Below are positions 1 to 11,237 of a DNA stretch of 34,677 bases, one piece after another. Source of the stretch: a bacterium (GTDB lineage Bacteria; CAYTYR01; UBA6262). The notes under the pieces were generated by a model. That model was not told where the DNA came from and did not search any database. It saw only the letters and a list, made by a program, of their open reading frames with translations. The stretch lies in NCBI GenBank assembly GCA_028712365.1, contig JAQTQE010000018.1, positions 1 to 34,677 on the forward strand, given 5' to 3'. The position numbers and the translations under genes were made by a program. The stretch's first letter is position 1. Each line of letters opens with the position of its first letter.

Positions 1-400
1 ATACCCCTCTAAGTGAGGAATTATCTTTCTCAAGCTCATCCATTGCATCATCAATCAGCTTACCGATGTTTGACTGTTTAGCACTCTTTTGTAGATACCC
101 CCATCTTGCTCTTTCCGGTACAAAGAATACATTCTCAGCCCGATATTCATCAGGATCGTCTATCATATCGTCTTTACGACCTTTATCCGCCGTATATGAA
201 TGACCTTTTAAGTGTGAAGCTTCTTCAATTAGTGCATTTCGCTTTTCCTCAAACGCATCCGAAATATACTTTAGAAAGATAAGGCCCAATACTACATGCT
301 TGTACTCAGCAGCGTCCATGTTGTTACGCATCTTATCCGCTGCTTTCCAAAGCTTCTCCTCAAATCCCAAATTAGCACCGTTAGAACCATTCTTAACCAT
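1..400 (-). CDS. hsdM: Type I restriction-modification methyltransferase subunit HsdM, N-terminal part (cut by window edge)
   Basis: The frame starts with ATG at 400, preceded by an AAGGGG ribosome-binding site, and runs open to base 1, giving 133 residues of the N-terminus. HsdM is the adenine-methylating subunit of type I restriction-modification complexes and works with HsdS and HsdR. What is visible matches the helical HsdM N-terminal domain: FEEKLWKAADKMRNNMD, then YKHVVLGLIFLKYISDAFEE, then FFVPERARWGYL, then a segment like NIGKLIDDAMDELE. The SAM-binding and NPPF motifs would lie outside the window. It lies 39 bases downstream of a small XRE regulator on the same strand, so the two may be co-transcribed. 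With the serine recombinase it looks like cargo of a mobile island. The family call is strong; whether the full gene is intact cannot be seen. Confidence 0.9.
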   Translation of the reverse strand, partial: MVKNGSNGANLGFEEKLWKAADKMRNNMDAAEYKHVVLGLIFLKYISDAFEEKRNALIEEASHLKGHSYTADKGRKDDMIDDPDEYRAENVFFVPERARWGYLQKSAKQSNIGKLIDDAMDELEKDNSSLRGV

Positions 401-439
401 TGTTTCCCCTTAACATAACTTAAAACAAATTATTATATT

Positions 440-643
440 TTATTCTTCCAAGAAAAAGCCTGCAGGCTTTTTTAATACTTTAGAGATGTTTACTAATGTT
501 TCAATTGATGGCACGGAAATACCTGTTTCATAGCGGGAGATACTTTTTTGTTTAGCCTTGATTTTTTGAGCAAGCTGCGTTTGGGTTAGATCAAGCTCTA
601 CCCGAGCCAGTTTAATCTTTTTACCTAGTTTTTTGGCGTCCAT
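440..643 (-). CDS. Small XRE/Cro-type helix-turn-helix regulator
   Basis: A 67-residue protein that is almost entirely one XRE helix-turn-helix domain: LGKKIKLARVELDLTQTQLA, then KIKAKQKSISRYETGISVPS, then IETLVNISKVLKKPAGFFLEE. I chose ATG 643 because AGAGG lies just upstream; a longer TTG-start version to 688 would run into the operator. The size, and its place directly upstream of hsdM, resemble the controller (C) proteins of restriction-modification systems, but small prophage-type repressors look the same. A perfect palindrome at 687-708 upstream is its likely binding site. Inference: it represses its own promoter and/or the divergent recombinase promoter. DNA binding is well supported; the regulatory target is not proven. 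Confidence 0.85.
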   Translation of the reverse strand: MDAKKLGKKIKLARVELDLTQTQLAQKIKAKQKSISRYETGISVPSIETLVNISKVLKKPAGFFLEE

Positions 644-678
644 AAGTCCTCTTTTTCCAATCAGATTGAAAATAATCC

Positions 679-708
679 TTGACAACAATATACCCTAAAA
701 GGTATATT
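679..708 (+). promoter_or_regulatory. Probable sigma70-type promoter driving the 63-residue ORF and the recombinase
   Basis: TTGACA at 679-684 is a perfect -35 element. TATATT at 703-708 is a fair -10 with an 18-base spacer. It points toward the plus-strand genes at 797 and 979. The spacer and -10 are covered by the palindrome at 687-708, so a bound regulator would block it. Confidence 0.55.
687..708. promoter_or_regulatory. Palindromic operator between the XRE gene and the recombinase genes
   Basis: AATATACC (687-694) and GGTATATT (701-708) form a perfect 8-base inverted repeat with a 6-base spacer. A further AATATACC half-site lies at 739-746. The palindrome overlaps the rightward promoter and lies just upstream of the leftward XRE gene, the usual layout of an autoregulating repressor. 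Binding by this particular XRE protein is inference. Confidence 0.6.
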
Positions 709-796
709 ATAGTCATCTGAGGGATATACACTTCTGCTAATATACCTTCAAGGCAATAATATATGCCTATTTTGCAATAAATGCAAGGATTTTTTA

Positions 797-988
797 ATGG
801 GCCTTTTGGCGGTTAAGGAAAATATAAAACCAGACATTAGCAAGAGCGGCTTAGACTGGAGGGAAAATATTGCCGTTCAAAAACTGCTGGATGTTGTTGT
901 TTCAATTATTGCAGAGGAATATATCCAGATAGCAAAGAAGAATCCAGAGGTATTTACAAATAATCAAGGGGGTGTGAAATGCGAGTAG
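797..988 (+). CDS. Small ORF of unknown function immediately upstream of the recombinase
   Basis: A 63-residue ORF with ATG 797, eight bases after AAGGA. Its last codons overlap the start of the recombinase gene (979) by 10 bases, so the two are probably translationally coupled. The central part, VQKLLDVVVSIIAEEYIQIA followed by KKNPEVF, looks helical and amphipathic. I see no motif that names a function. Small ORFs ahead of element recombinases are sometimes directionality or expression accessories, but nothing here proves that. Confidence 0.55.
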   Translation: MGLLAVKENIKPDISKSGLDWRENIAVQKLLDVVVSIIAEEYIQIAKKNPEVFTNNQGGVKCE

Positions 989-3075
989 CCATTTATGCAA
1001 GGTATTCATCGGAGAATCAGAGCGAAAAAAGCATTGATGATCAAATAAGGGTATGCAAAAACTATATCCTGGCCAATGGGATGAGCTTTGAGGAGAAGCA
1101 TATCTACACTGATGCCGCTATTTCCGGCTCTATTGTGAACCGGCCAGGGCTTCAAGCTATGGAGAAGGCTGCTGAAAACAAGGAGTTTGAGGCTGTAGCC
1201 GTAGATGATCTATCAAGATTATCCAGAAGTAATCACCAAATGCTGACCTTAGTCCTTAATTTTAACTACCATCAGATCAAGCTTATCTCTGTATCTGATG
1301 GGATCATTGCCGATGATGACAACTCCAAATTAGGCATTCACATCCGGGGCCTTATGAATGAGCTTTATCTTGATGACCTTAAGAAAAAGACTATGCGGGG
1401 GCTGGAAGGACAGAAAATAAGAGGCTTTAGCGCAGGGGAAAAGGTCTATGGGTACTATACTGAGCCAGTTGGGGAATTAAAGCTGGATAAAAGAGGCCAG
1501 CCAAAATATGAAGGGAGAGTGCATAAGATAAACATTGAACAGGCAGATATAGTCAAGAGGGTCTATAAGGAATTTGTTGAAGGGAAAAGCCTCTATGCCA
1601 TAGTAAATGGCCTTAATAGTGATAAAACCCCTACTAAGAGAGGCTATCCTGGGGGCTGGAATATATCCAGCCTAAGCCGAATATTGAAGAATGCCAAATA
1701 TACCGGCCTTTGGGTATGGCGAAAATGGAAAAATGTCAGGGATCCTATGACCGGAAAGACAAGAAAGGTAGATAGATCAAAAGAAGAGCAAATATCCAGA
1801 TTTAATGAGCATTTGGCTATAATTGATAAAGAAACCTGGGAAAAAGCTCAGGCAAGATGGGGTATTCTCCAGGGAGCCTGGCCGGTGAGAAAGAGCTCTC
1901 TTAATAAAGGAATAGTCCAAAAAAGCTATGTTCACGCTACCCCTTCTCACTTATTATCGGGGATTATGAAATGTCATGCCTGCGGGGGCGCTATTGTGCT
2001 TATTAGCGGTAAAGGCAGCGGGTACTATGGCTGCTATAATGCTAAAAGGAAAACCTGTAATAATACCCTGCTGGTGCCGCGAATACGCATTGAGCAAGCT
2101 ATAATAACAGATCTAAAAGCAAAGATATTGACCGCGGAAAATGTGGCTTATATATATAAGAATGTGGAAAAAGTCGCTGCCAAAGGCCTAAACGAGGTTC
2201 CTGAGCTAATTAAGAAAAAGAAGGCTCAATCTGACAAATTGCTATTGGAAATACAGCATTATCTTAATTATATTAAATCGGGTAATTTATCCAAAGCAGT
2301 ATCAGAAGCCCTTAATGAAGCAGAAAAAAGAGGCGGGAGCTTAACGCAGGAGATATCTTCCTTGGAATTCCAGCAGGGTAATGCTTTTAAGCCACCGGCT
2401 GAGGAATGGATATGCCATAGATTAGAGCAATTGCACGAGACCTTGAGCGGGAATACTGTTTCTTCCTGTTTGGCCCTTAAAGAGCTCCTTGGCCCTGTTC
2501 AGCTTGAGCCGATATCCAGTAAAGAAGCAGATCCTAATTGTATTATTAATGCAGAAGCAGTAGGATTTGCGCCTTATTATCTGATACATACAAAAATTCA
2601 AACCCTTGCGTTATTGGATGCCAGTCACAAGGGTTCGAATTGGTATCAAATGCGGAGGCGGAAGGATTCGAACCTTCGGTCCAGTTACCCGGACTCCGGT
2701 TTTCAAGACCGGTGCACTCAACCGCTATGCGACGCCTCCATTAAGAGAATTATTTACTCTGATTCTTTAACTTTACGTCCCCAGTTGCCGCCAATTTTTT
2801 GCCAATTACTAAAAGAATATTTAACATCTTTTACCCCGTTAATTGTTTTGATCATGCGGTCAACGTTTTTCAGCGCATTAATCACTTCGGCGTCATTGCC
2901 GGGGTCAACTTTGCCACCAGTAAAATCTACTTTTCCTGAAACATGCACGATGCCGGCGGTGGTGCCAATTTTAATCAACTGCGTGTCAAAAGATTTTTTT
3001 ACGAACTCGGCATTAGCTTTAGTATTAAGCTCCCAATCCTTAATTTTAGCCATTGCCATAAGCTACCCCCTATAA
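979..3075 (+). CDS. Large serine recombinase (resolvase/invertase superfamily integrase); frame runs on through the tRNA
   Basis: ATG 979 follows a strong AAGGGGG site. The N-terminal resolvase domain (about 1-145) shows the catalytic YxRxS block with S10 as nucleophile (YARYSSENQ) and DDLSRLSR at 76-83. A Recombinase domain follows (about 160-290), then a zinc ribbon (C332, C335, C352, C360) and a lysine/glutamate-rich coiled coil (about 400-465). Family-like sequence continues to roughly residue 548 (IQTLALLD). From residue 559 the frame reads antisense through tRNA-Ser and then the opposite-strand BON gene, stopping at 3075; these last ~140 residues are unlikely to be a selected domain. 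Such enzymes integrate or excise elements between att sites. The missing native stop suggests that integration fused the gene to chromosomal sequence. Family very sure; true C-terminus uncertain. Confidence 0.88.
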   Translation: MRVAIYARYSSENQSEKSIDDQIRVCKNYILANGMSFEEKHIYTDAAISGSIVNRPGLQAMEKAAENKEFEAVAVDDLSRLSRSNHQMLTLVLNFNYHQIKLISVSDGIIADDDNSKLGIHIRGLMNELYLDDLKKKTMRGLEGQKIRGFSAGEKVYGYYTEPVGELKLDKRGQPKYEGRVHKINIEQADIVKRVYKEFVEGKSLYAIVNGLNSDKTPTKRGYPGGWNISSLSRILKNAKYTGLWVWRKWKNVRDPMTGKTRKVDRSKEEQISRFNEHLAIIDKETWEKAQARWGILQGAWPVRKSSLNKGIVQKSYVHATPSHLLSGIMKCHACGGAIVLISGKGSGYYGCYNAKRKTCNNTLLVPRIRIEQAIITDLKAKILTAENVAYIYKNVEKVAAKGLNEVPELIKKKKAQSDKLLLEIQHYLNYIKSGNLSKAVSEALNEAEKRGGSLTQEISSLEFQQGNAFKPPAEEWICHRLEQLHETLSGNTVSSCLALKELLGPVQLEPISSKEADPNCIINAEAVGFAPYYLIHTKIQTLALLDASHKGSNWYQMRRRKDSNLRSSYPDSGFQDRCTQPLCDASIKRIIYSDSLTLRPQLPPIFCQLLKEYLTSFTPLIVLIMRSTFFSALITSASLPGSTLPPVKSTFPETCTMPAVVPILINCVSKDFFTNSALALVLSSQSLILAIAISYPL
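2592..2641 (-). terminator. Terminator-like hairpin downstream of tRNA-Ser, inside the recombinase 3' end
   Basis: Two 14-base arms (2595-2608 and 2628-2641) pair with a single G-U-type mismatch around a 19-base loop. On the minus strand the stem is followed by a short T run (complement of 2592-2596). It lies 11 bases beyond the tRNA 3' end, so it could terminate the serS/tRNA transcript. It could also be part of the recombinase attachment site. Confidence 0.45.
2653..2739 (-). tRNA. tRNA-Ser (anticodon UGA)
   Basis: Read on the minus strand, the acceptor stem is GGAGGCG/CGCCTCC. The D arm contains AGCGGTTGAG. The anticodon arm CCGGT-CTTGAAA-ACCGG gives anticodon UGA, which reads UCA and other UCN codons. 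A long variable arm with a GTCC/GGAC stem is diagnostic of a class II (Ser/Leu) tRNA. The T arm is GAAGG-TTCGAAT-CCTTC and G73 is the discriminator base. The 3' CCA is not encoded and must be added by the CCA-adding enzyme. The gene lies 14 bases after the BON-like gene and one gene away from serS. Its 3' end faces the recombinase gene, so it is the probable integration target, and it remains intact. Confidence 0.95.
2754..3059 (-). CDS. Small BON-domain-like protein
   Basis: A 101-residue protein starting at ATG 3059 behind an AGGGGGT site; a second ATG lies two codons in. The sequence pattern IVHVSGKVDF, then DPGNDAEVINALKNVDRMI, then INGVKDVKYSF matches the alpha-beta fold of BON domains, which bind phospholipid or act as small accessory modules. 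There is no signal peptide, so as written the protein is cytoplasmic. It lies 31 bases after serS and 14 bases before tRNA-Ser, in the same transcription direction. The BON assignment rests on pattern only and the role is unknown. Confidence 0.6.
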   Translation of the reverse strand: MAMAKIKDWELNTKANAEFVKKSFDTQLIKIGTTAGIVHVSGKVDFTGGKVDPGNDAEVINALKNVDRMIKTINGVKDVKYSFSNWQKIGGNWGRKVKESE

Positions 3076-3090
3076 ATCAGGATATCAGCG

Positions 3091-4365
3091 TTATATTTTA
3101 CTTATTACTTTCGTTCCGTTGGTATATTTTTGCAAAACCTCCGGAACAAGAACGCTGCCATCTTTTTGCTGGAAATTTTCTAGGATTGCGGCAAAAGCCC
3201 TGCCGATCGCCACTCCAGATCCATTTAGAGTATGCACAAATTGTAGAGATTTATTATCATCACGATATTTTATATTCATCCGCCTGGCCTGATAATCAGT
3301 AAAATTGCTACACGAAGATATTTCCCGGTAATGGCCTTCTCCAGGCATCCATACTTCTAAATCATATGTTTTGGCGCTGGAAAAACCCAAATCCCCTGAA
3401 CATAATGCCACTACCCGGTAGGGAATATTTAGCAGCTGCAGTACTTCTTCCGCGTCATGCGTTAAATCTTCCAATTCTTGGAACGATTTTTCCGGTTTAA
3501 CGAATTTCACTAATTCAACTTTATTAAATTGATGGTTCCGGATCAAACCCCTGGTATCCTTACCATAAGAACCGGCTTCGCGGCGAAAACAGGCTGTATA
3601 GCAAACATATTTCTTAGTCAAAAGCCCTGGGTCCAGGATTTCATCACGGTGCATGTTTGTTACCGGGACTTCTGCGGTTGGGATAAGATACAATTCGTCA
3701 TCCCGGCATTTAAATAACTCGGATTCAAATTTAGGCAGCTGGCCAGTTCCCTGCATGCTCTGCGGATTTACTAAAAACGGTACCCACACTTCCTGGTAGC
3801 CGTGTTTTTGGATATGCGTATCCAAGAAGAAAGAAATGATCGCCCGCTCCAGCATTGCTCCTGCACCTTTCAGAATGGCGAATCTGGCGCCGCTTATCTT
3901 AGCCGCTGTTTTAAAATCCAGGATATCCAGTGTTTCTCCGATATCAGTATGATCTCTGGGTGCAAAATCAAAATTGGGCTTCTGGCCCCATTCACGCACT
4001 GTTTTATTGTCTTTTTCATCTTTTCCGACCGGCACACTGTTGTCCGGCAGGTTCGGGATAGTAAGTAATTCCTGTTCTATTTCTTCTTCCAAAGCCTTGA
4101 TTTCCGGATCCAGCGCTTTAATCTCCGCTGAAACAGCTTGCATTTCCTGGATCAATCCGCTGGCATCTTGTTTTGTTTTTTTCAGCCCTGCGATTTCTTC
4201 GCTGGCTTTGTTGCGTTTGGCTTTTAATTCTTCGGCTTTTAGCAAAAGCGCTTTTCTTTTCTTATCCTTTTCCAACAATTCATGCAAGCTGTATTTAGGA
4301 CCGCGCTTAGATAAGGCTGCTTGTATATCTTCTGCGTTTTCCCTGATTTTTTTAATATCCAGCAT
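3091..4365 (-). CDS. serS: Seryl-tRNA synthetase
   Basis: Charges tRNA-Ser with serine in the cytoplasm. I start at ATG 4365 ([13 protein letters not shown]), giving 424 residues, the usual SerS length; a GTG-start extension to 4413 would overlap the upstream gene and add atypical residues. The N-terminal tRNA-binding arm is a long antiparallel coiled coil (about residues 25-105, rich in K/E/A). The class II catalytic core shows motif 2 ([22 protein letters not shown]), the serine-binding [14 protein letters not shown] region, and motif 3 ([20 protein letters not shown]). It follows the archease-like gene by 17 bases and precedes the BON gene by 31 bases. A tRNA-Ser gene lies about 350 bases downstream of its stop on the same strand, probably in the same transcript. 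Confidence 0.97.
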   Translation of the reverse strand: MLDIKKIRENAEDIQAALSKRGPKYSLHELLEKDKKRKALLLKAEELKAKRNKASEEIAGLKKTKQDASGLIQEMQAVSAEIKALDPEIKALEEEIEQELLTIPNLPDNSVPVGKDEKDNKTVREWGQKPNFDFAPRDHTDIGETLDILDFKTAAKISGARFAILKGAGAMLERAIISFFLDTHIQKHGYQEVWVPFLVNPQSMQGTGQLPKFESELFKCRDDELYLIPTAEVPVTNMHRDEILDPGLLTKKYVCYTACFRREAGSYGKDTRGLIRNHQFNKVELVKFVKPEKSFQELEDLTHDAEEVLQLLNIPYRVVALCSGDLGFSSAKTYDLEVWMPGEGHYREISSCSNFTDYQARRMNIKYRDDNKSLQFVHTLNGSGVAIGRAFAAILENFQQKDGSVLVPEVLQKYTNGTKVISKI

Positions 4366-4382
4366 AACTATTACCCTTTTTA

Positions 4383-4829
4383 TTAAATGATAAATATTAG
4401 CTCTGTATGCCACACTAATGGCCCGTTTACTTCTGGTGCCACTTTCTTTATTTCCACGTTTTGAAAAGCTACCCGCTTAATATTGCCTTTTTTAGGATGC
4501 CGATGCCGGTTATAATTCTCTCCAGATAATACCGCTTTTAGATGCAGCGGGTCAAAGGAAATAATCTGTACCGCGGCAATAACTTTTTCCTGCTCATTGA
4601 TCTGCTTTAATATTTCATTCAGAAAGTTAATCAGCAGCTCTTCCTTGGAGGCTCCTTGCACGCTGATCTTTATCTTTTCGAGCTCCCTGATCTCGGCGAC
4701 ATTGAACATCATCTTCAACATCCCCTGGGCGGCATATTCAAATATCTGTTGCAGCTCATCAGCGTTTACTTTCAGCCCGATATTAGCAAATTCTTTATAA
4801 GCATCAAATGGTTCAAACTTTTTTATCAT
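4383..4829 (-). CDS. Divergent archease-like protein (canonical metal ligands replaced)
   Basis: Archease activates the RNA ligase RtcB in tRNA splicing and RNA repair. From ATG 4829 (AGGA eight bases upstream) the protein is 148 residues, the family length; an ATG at 4868 would overlap gyrA more deeply. The fold signature is clear: [28 protein letters not shown], then [14 protein letters not shown], then a region like [20 protein letters not shown], ending in WHTELIFII. However, the usual HTAD motif reads EFAN (13-16), TYH reads AFQ (121-123), and the final Asp of the C-terminal strand is Ile. The acidic residues that bind metal in studied archeases are therefore missing. It overlaps gyrA by 17 bases and no rtcB is present here. 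The family call is moderately sure; archease activity is doubtful. Confidence 0.72.
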   Translation of the reverse strand: MIKKFEPFDAYKEFANIGLKVNADELQQIFEYAAQGMLKMMFNVAEIRELEKIKISVQGASKEELLINFLNEILKQINEQEKVIAAVQIISFDPLHLKAVLSGENYNRHRHPKKGNIKRVAFQNVEIKKVAPEVNGPLVWHTELIFII

Positions 4830-7296
4830 CAGGGCTATCCTGGTCATTCTTGGTTTCTTCGTTTTCATGAATGAGACGAGCGATAGAAACCAGCTTGTCT
4901 CCTTCTTGCAGCCGGATCAAGCGAACCCCCTGAGTGTTCCTGCCCATCGTGCCAATAGTTTTTACCGGTTGGCGGTTAACCACGCCTTTCTGAGTGATCA
5001 GCATAATATCATCATTATCCGTAACCCGCTTGATCGCGATCACTTGTCCGTTGCGCTGGTTAGCTTTAATATTGATGACTCCTTTGCCGCCGCGGCTTTG
5101 GGTCCGATATTCTTTAACCTTGGTTTTTTTGCCATAGCCATTTTCTGTCGCAACCAAGATGATCTCTTCTTTTTTAACAACTTCCATACCGATCACCTGG
5201 TCTTCCGAGCGCAATTCGATACCACGCACTCCTTTACCAACCCGGCCGATCGGCCGTACTCCTTTTTCCTCGAAATGGATAGCCAGGCCGTTCCTGGTGC
5301 CAATTATTATCTCCTGGGACCCGTCAGTCATTTTGACACCCATTAATTCATCGTTTTCTTCCAGGTTAATAGCAATGATCCCGCCGGCCCGAGGATTACT
5401 ATATTCACTCAAAGGTGTCTTTTTAACTACCCCTCTTTTTGTGATCATAATAAGATGCAGGTTTTCTTTGTTAAAATCATGGATCGTAATAGCCGCGGTT
5501 ACCATTTCATCCGGTTTGTATAGCTTAACCAAATTGACAATGGCTTTTCCTTTAGCCACTCTTCCACCCTCTGGTATTTCATATACTTTGATCCAATATA
5601 CCCGCCCGATATTACTAAACAGCAGCATATAATCATGAGTTGAAGTAACAAAGACATCTTCAATAAAGTCGTCCTCCCGGGTAGTGACTCCGGTCACTCC
5701 TTTGCCGCCGCGGTTTTGGGCATGATAGGTAGAAGCGGGGATCCTTTTTACATAGCCAGCATTGGAAATGGTTACGACTACGGATTCCTCTTCGATCAAA
5801 TCTTCCATCGACAGGTCTTCAGCTTCCTGGCTGATGATCTTGGTGCGGCGTTTATCATCATATTTTTCTTTGATCTGCAGCAATTCTTCTTTAATTAAGG
5901 CTAAAACCTTCTTCGGGTCAGCCAAGATCGCTTTTAGCCGCTCGATCGTCTTGAGTAATTCCATGTATTCTCGTTCTAGCTTTTCCAGTTCCAACCCGGT
6001 TAATTGTTGCAATCTCATATCTAAAATAGCTTGCGCCTGAATCTTGGATAAGCCAAAATTTTCCATTAAGTTTAAACGCGCTGTGTCTACGTCTTTTGAC
6101 TCTTTAATAGTTTTAACAACTTTATTAATATTGTCAACAGCGATCTTCAATCCTTCCAGGATGTGCGCCCTGGCTTCGGCTTTGGCCAAGTCAAATTTGG
6201 TGCGCCGAATAGTAACTTCTTGCCTGTGTTTCAGGTAAAGCGACAACATTTCCCTTAAGTTAAGCACCCGCGGACGGTTATTGACCAATGCCAGCATAAT
6301 AATACCAAATGAGGTTTGCATTTGGGTGTGTTTCATGAGTTGGTTGATCACTAATTCCGTGTTTGTATCACGTTTAAGCTCGATCACGACCCGGATACCT
6401 TCGCGGTCAGATTCGTCACGCAGATCGGTGATGCCTTCTATTCTTTTCTCTTTTACCAATTCGGCGATGCTTTCTAAGAGGCTGGCTTTATTTACCTGGT
6501 ATGGCAGCTCCCGGATAATGATCGCTTCCTTGCCGCTGCCGATAGCTTCGGTTTCCACTACAGACTGCAACATGATGGATCCGCGTCCAGTCATATAGGC
6601 ATCGCGAATACCGCTCTTCCCGCGAATAGTAGCTGCGGTCGGAAAATCCGGGCCTTTGATAAATTTCATTAAATCCTTAATGTCTGCTTCGGGATTTTCT
6701 ATTAAATAGACCAGCCCGTCAATTACTTCTCCCAGATTATGCGGCGGGATATTCGTTGCCATACCAACAGCGATACCACTGGAGCCATTGACCAGGAGAT
6801 TAGGGAAAGCCGCCGGCAAAACTAGCGGTTCTTCCCGGTAATTATCAAAAGTCGGCGTAAAATCAACCGTGTTTTTATCAATATCTCTTAACAGCTCTTC
6901 GGCCAGAGCAGCCATACGCACTTCCGTATAGCGATAAGCCGCGGCGGGATCACCATCGATAGAACCAAAGTTGCCTTGACCGTCTATTAAGGGATATCGT
7001 AAGGAAAATTCCTGCACCATACGCACAATGCTGTCATATACTGACGCGTCACCATGCGGATGATATTTACCAAGCACATCACCGACCACGGTCGCGCTTT
7101 TACGATAGGCTTTATTATGTACTAATCCTAATTCCTTCATGGCATACAAAATACGACGGTGTACCGGCTTCAAGCCGTCACGGACATCCGGTAAAGCGCG
7201 TCCAACAATCACGCTCATTGCGTAATCTATATACGAGGTTTTCATTTCCTCTTCAATATTGCGGGGTACTATGTTTTCTTTGATAACATCAGCCAT
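4813..7296 (-). CDS. gyrA: DNA gyrase subunit A
   Basis: The DNA-cleaving and rejoining subunit of gyrase, acting as GyrA2GyrB2 to introduce negative supercoils. It has 827 residues. The N-terminal breakage-reunion domain has [20 protein letters not shown] (21-40) and catalytic Tyr123 in RYTE. The C-terminal beta-pinwheel includes two GyrA-box-like motifs, QNRGGKG and QSRGGKG; such a box separates GyrA from ParC. The position equal to E. coli Ser83 is Ala84 (HPHGDAS), and the tail is acidic and lysine-rich. ATG 7296 has AGGAG nine bases upstream. It follows gyrB by 31 bases, and its 3' end overlaps the archease-like gene, so they form one operon. Confidence 0.97.
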   Translation of the reverse strand: MADVIKENIVPRNIEEEMKTSYIDYAMSVIVGRALPDVRDGLKPVHRRILYAMKELGLVHNKAYRKSATVVGDVLGKYHPHGDASVYDSIVRMVQEFSLRYPLIDGQGNFGSIDGDPAAAYRYTEVRMAALAEELLRDIDKNTVDFTPTFDNYREEPLVLPAAFPNLLVNGSSGIAVGMATNIPPHNLGEVIDGLVYLIENPEADIKDLMKFIKGPDFPTAATIRGKSGIRDAYMTGRGSIMLQSVVETEAIGSGKEAIIIRELPYQVNKASLLESIAELVKEKRIEGITDLRDESDREGIRVVIELKRDTNTELVINQLMKHTQMQTSFGIIMLALVNNRPRVLNLREMLSLYLKHRQEVTIRRTKFDLAKAEARAHILEGLKIAVDNINKVVKTIKESKDVDTARLNLMENFGLSKIQAQAILDMRLQQLTGLELEKLEREYMELLKTIERLKAILADPKKVLALIKEELLQIKEKYDDKRRTKIISQEAEDLSMEDLIEEESVVVTISNAGYVKRIPASTYHAQNRGGKGVTGVTTREDDFIEDVFVTSTHDYMLLFSNIGRVYWIKVYEIPEGGRVAKGKAIVNLVKLYKPDEMVTAAITIHDFNKENLHLIMITKRGVVKKTPLSEYSNPRAGGIIAINLEENDELMGVKMTDGSQEIIIGTRNGLAIHFEEKGVRPIGRVGKGVRGIELRSEDQVIGMEVVKKEEIILVATENGYGKKTKVKEYRTQSRGGKGVINIKANQRNGQVIAIKRVTDNDDIMLITQKGVVNRQPVKTIGTMGRNTQGVRLIRLQEGDKLVSIARLIHENEETKNDQDSPDDKKV

Positions 7297-7327
7297 TATC
7301 CTAAGCTCCTAAGATAAAAATTAATTT

Positions 7328-10126
<2,799 letters not shown>

Positions 10127-10130
<4 letters not shown>

Positions 10131-11233
10131 TCTATCCTGGAACACAGGTTATTATTCACTTGATACACGGTCTTCGGATCAATAATATCTTTGATCCTTT
10201 CCTGGTCAGTAGCGGTTAAAAAAACCTGCTCCTGGCGACGAAAATATTGGACCATTTGCTCCTGTGTCTGAGCATCTATCTCGGCGAAGATATCGTCAGC
10301 CAGGATAAGCGGGTGCTGTTGCTGCTCTTGTTCGATGATTTCTGCCTGGCTTAAACGTAAAATATACGCGGTTAGCGTTTGTTCTCCTTGTGACCCGAAG
10401 ATACGCAGGTTCTTGGCTCCGTTCCCTTTATCTATTATTACTTCCAGATCGTCCCGTTGCGGCCCGATCAGCGTCCGAGCTTGCTTGATCTCTTCCTGCT
10501 GTATCATCAACCATACCTTGGGCCAATTTTGTTCTTCTGAGGGACAGTTTGTCTTATACTCCAGGCTGATCACCCGTTTTGGATCAGGCTTTAAAGACTG
10601 TAATACCTGATTCGCTGTTTTTTGCAGTACGGCAATAATATTACGTCGTTTAGTGGTGATATAATTCGCCTCAGCCTGCAATTGCTGGTTCCAGATTTCC
10701 AGGGCATCCGCTTTCTGTCGTTCATCCCTTATCTGCTTCAATATTTCATTTCTGGAAAGTATTATTTTTTTTAGCTTCAGAAGCCGATAGCTGTATTCTG
10801 GCTCTATTTGCACTAACAGTTGGTTAAGAAAGCTTCTTCTTATGACCGGTTCTCCGCTAATCAACTCTCCGTCTTTACTGGAAAGCATTACTGCCGGCGC
10901 TATTGTTCTGAGCCCGCCAGGGGAAGAAATATATTTTTTATTAACCTGTATTTTTTTGTCTTGCTCTTTCGCTAATCCGATACCTATCGCCTGTATGCCT
11001 GTGGTGTTGACTATTTCCGCGGTAATATATCCTTCTGGCTGACCCCAGCGTATCATTTCCTGCTCGTCCAATACTCGTAAAGAACGTCCCAGATGCAGAA
11101 AAAATATCGCTTCCAGCAAATTGCTCTTGCCGGCGGCATTGGACCCGATAATTATATTAAGTCCGGGCTGAAAACAAATTTTTAAATCCGCGTAATTACG
11201 TATATCATGTAAAACCAGGTTTTTTAGATACAT
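10127..11233 (-). CDS. recF: DNA replication/repair protein RecF
   Basis: An SMC-like ATPase that acts with RecO and RecR to load RecA at gaps. It has 368 residues, the family length. Walker A is GSNAAGKS (30-37), with Ala in the middle rather than the more usual Gly. The ABC-type signature region is LRLSQAEIIEQ and Walker B is LILADDIFAEID. The N-terminus MYLKNLVLHDIRNY is typical. It starts four bases after the dnaN stop with little ribosome-binding sequence of its own, so translation is probably coupled to dnaN. It ends in an ATGA overlap with the DciA-like gene. Confidence 0.96.
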
Positions 11234-11237
11234 AGCC

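Noticed and set aside
2653-3075. A novel C-terminal domain on the serine recombinase
   Set aside because: These residues come from antisense reading of tRNA-Ser and of the BON-like gene; both of those have their own clear signatures.
4366-4413. Longer seryl-tRNA synthetase with a 16-residue N-terminal extension
   Set aside because: The extension needs a GTG start without a ribosome-binding site and overlaps the upstream gene; MLDIKK at 4365 is the family start.
10131-10145. DciA-like protein starting at GTG 10145
   Set aside because: ATG 10130 forms an ATGA overlap with the recF stop and has AGGA just upstream, which is a better start.
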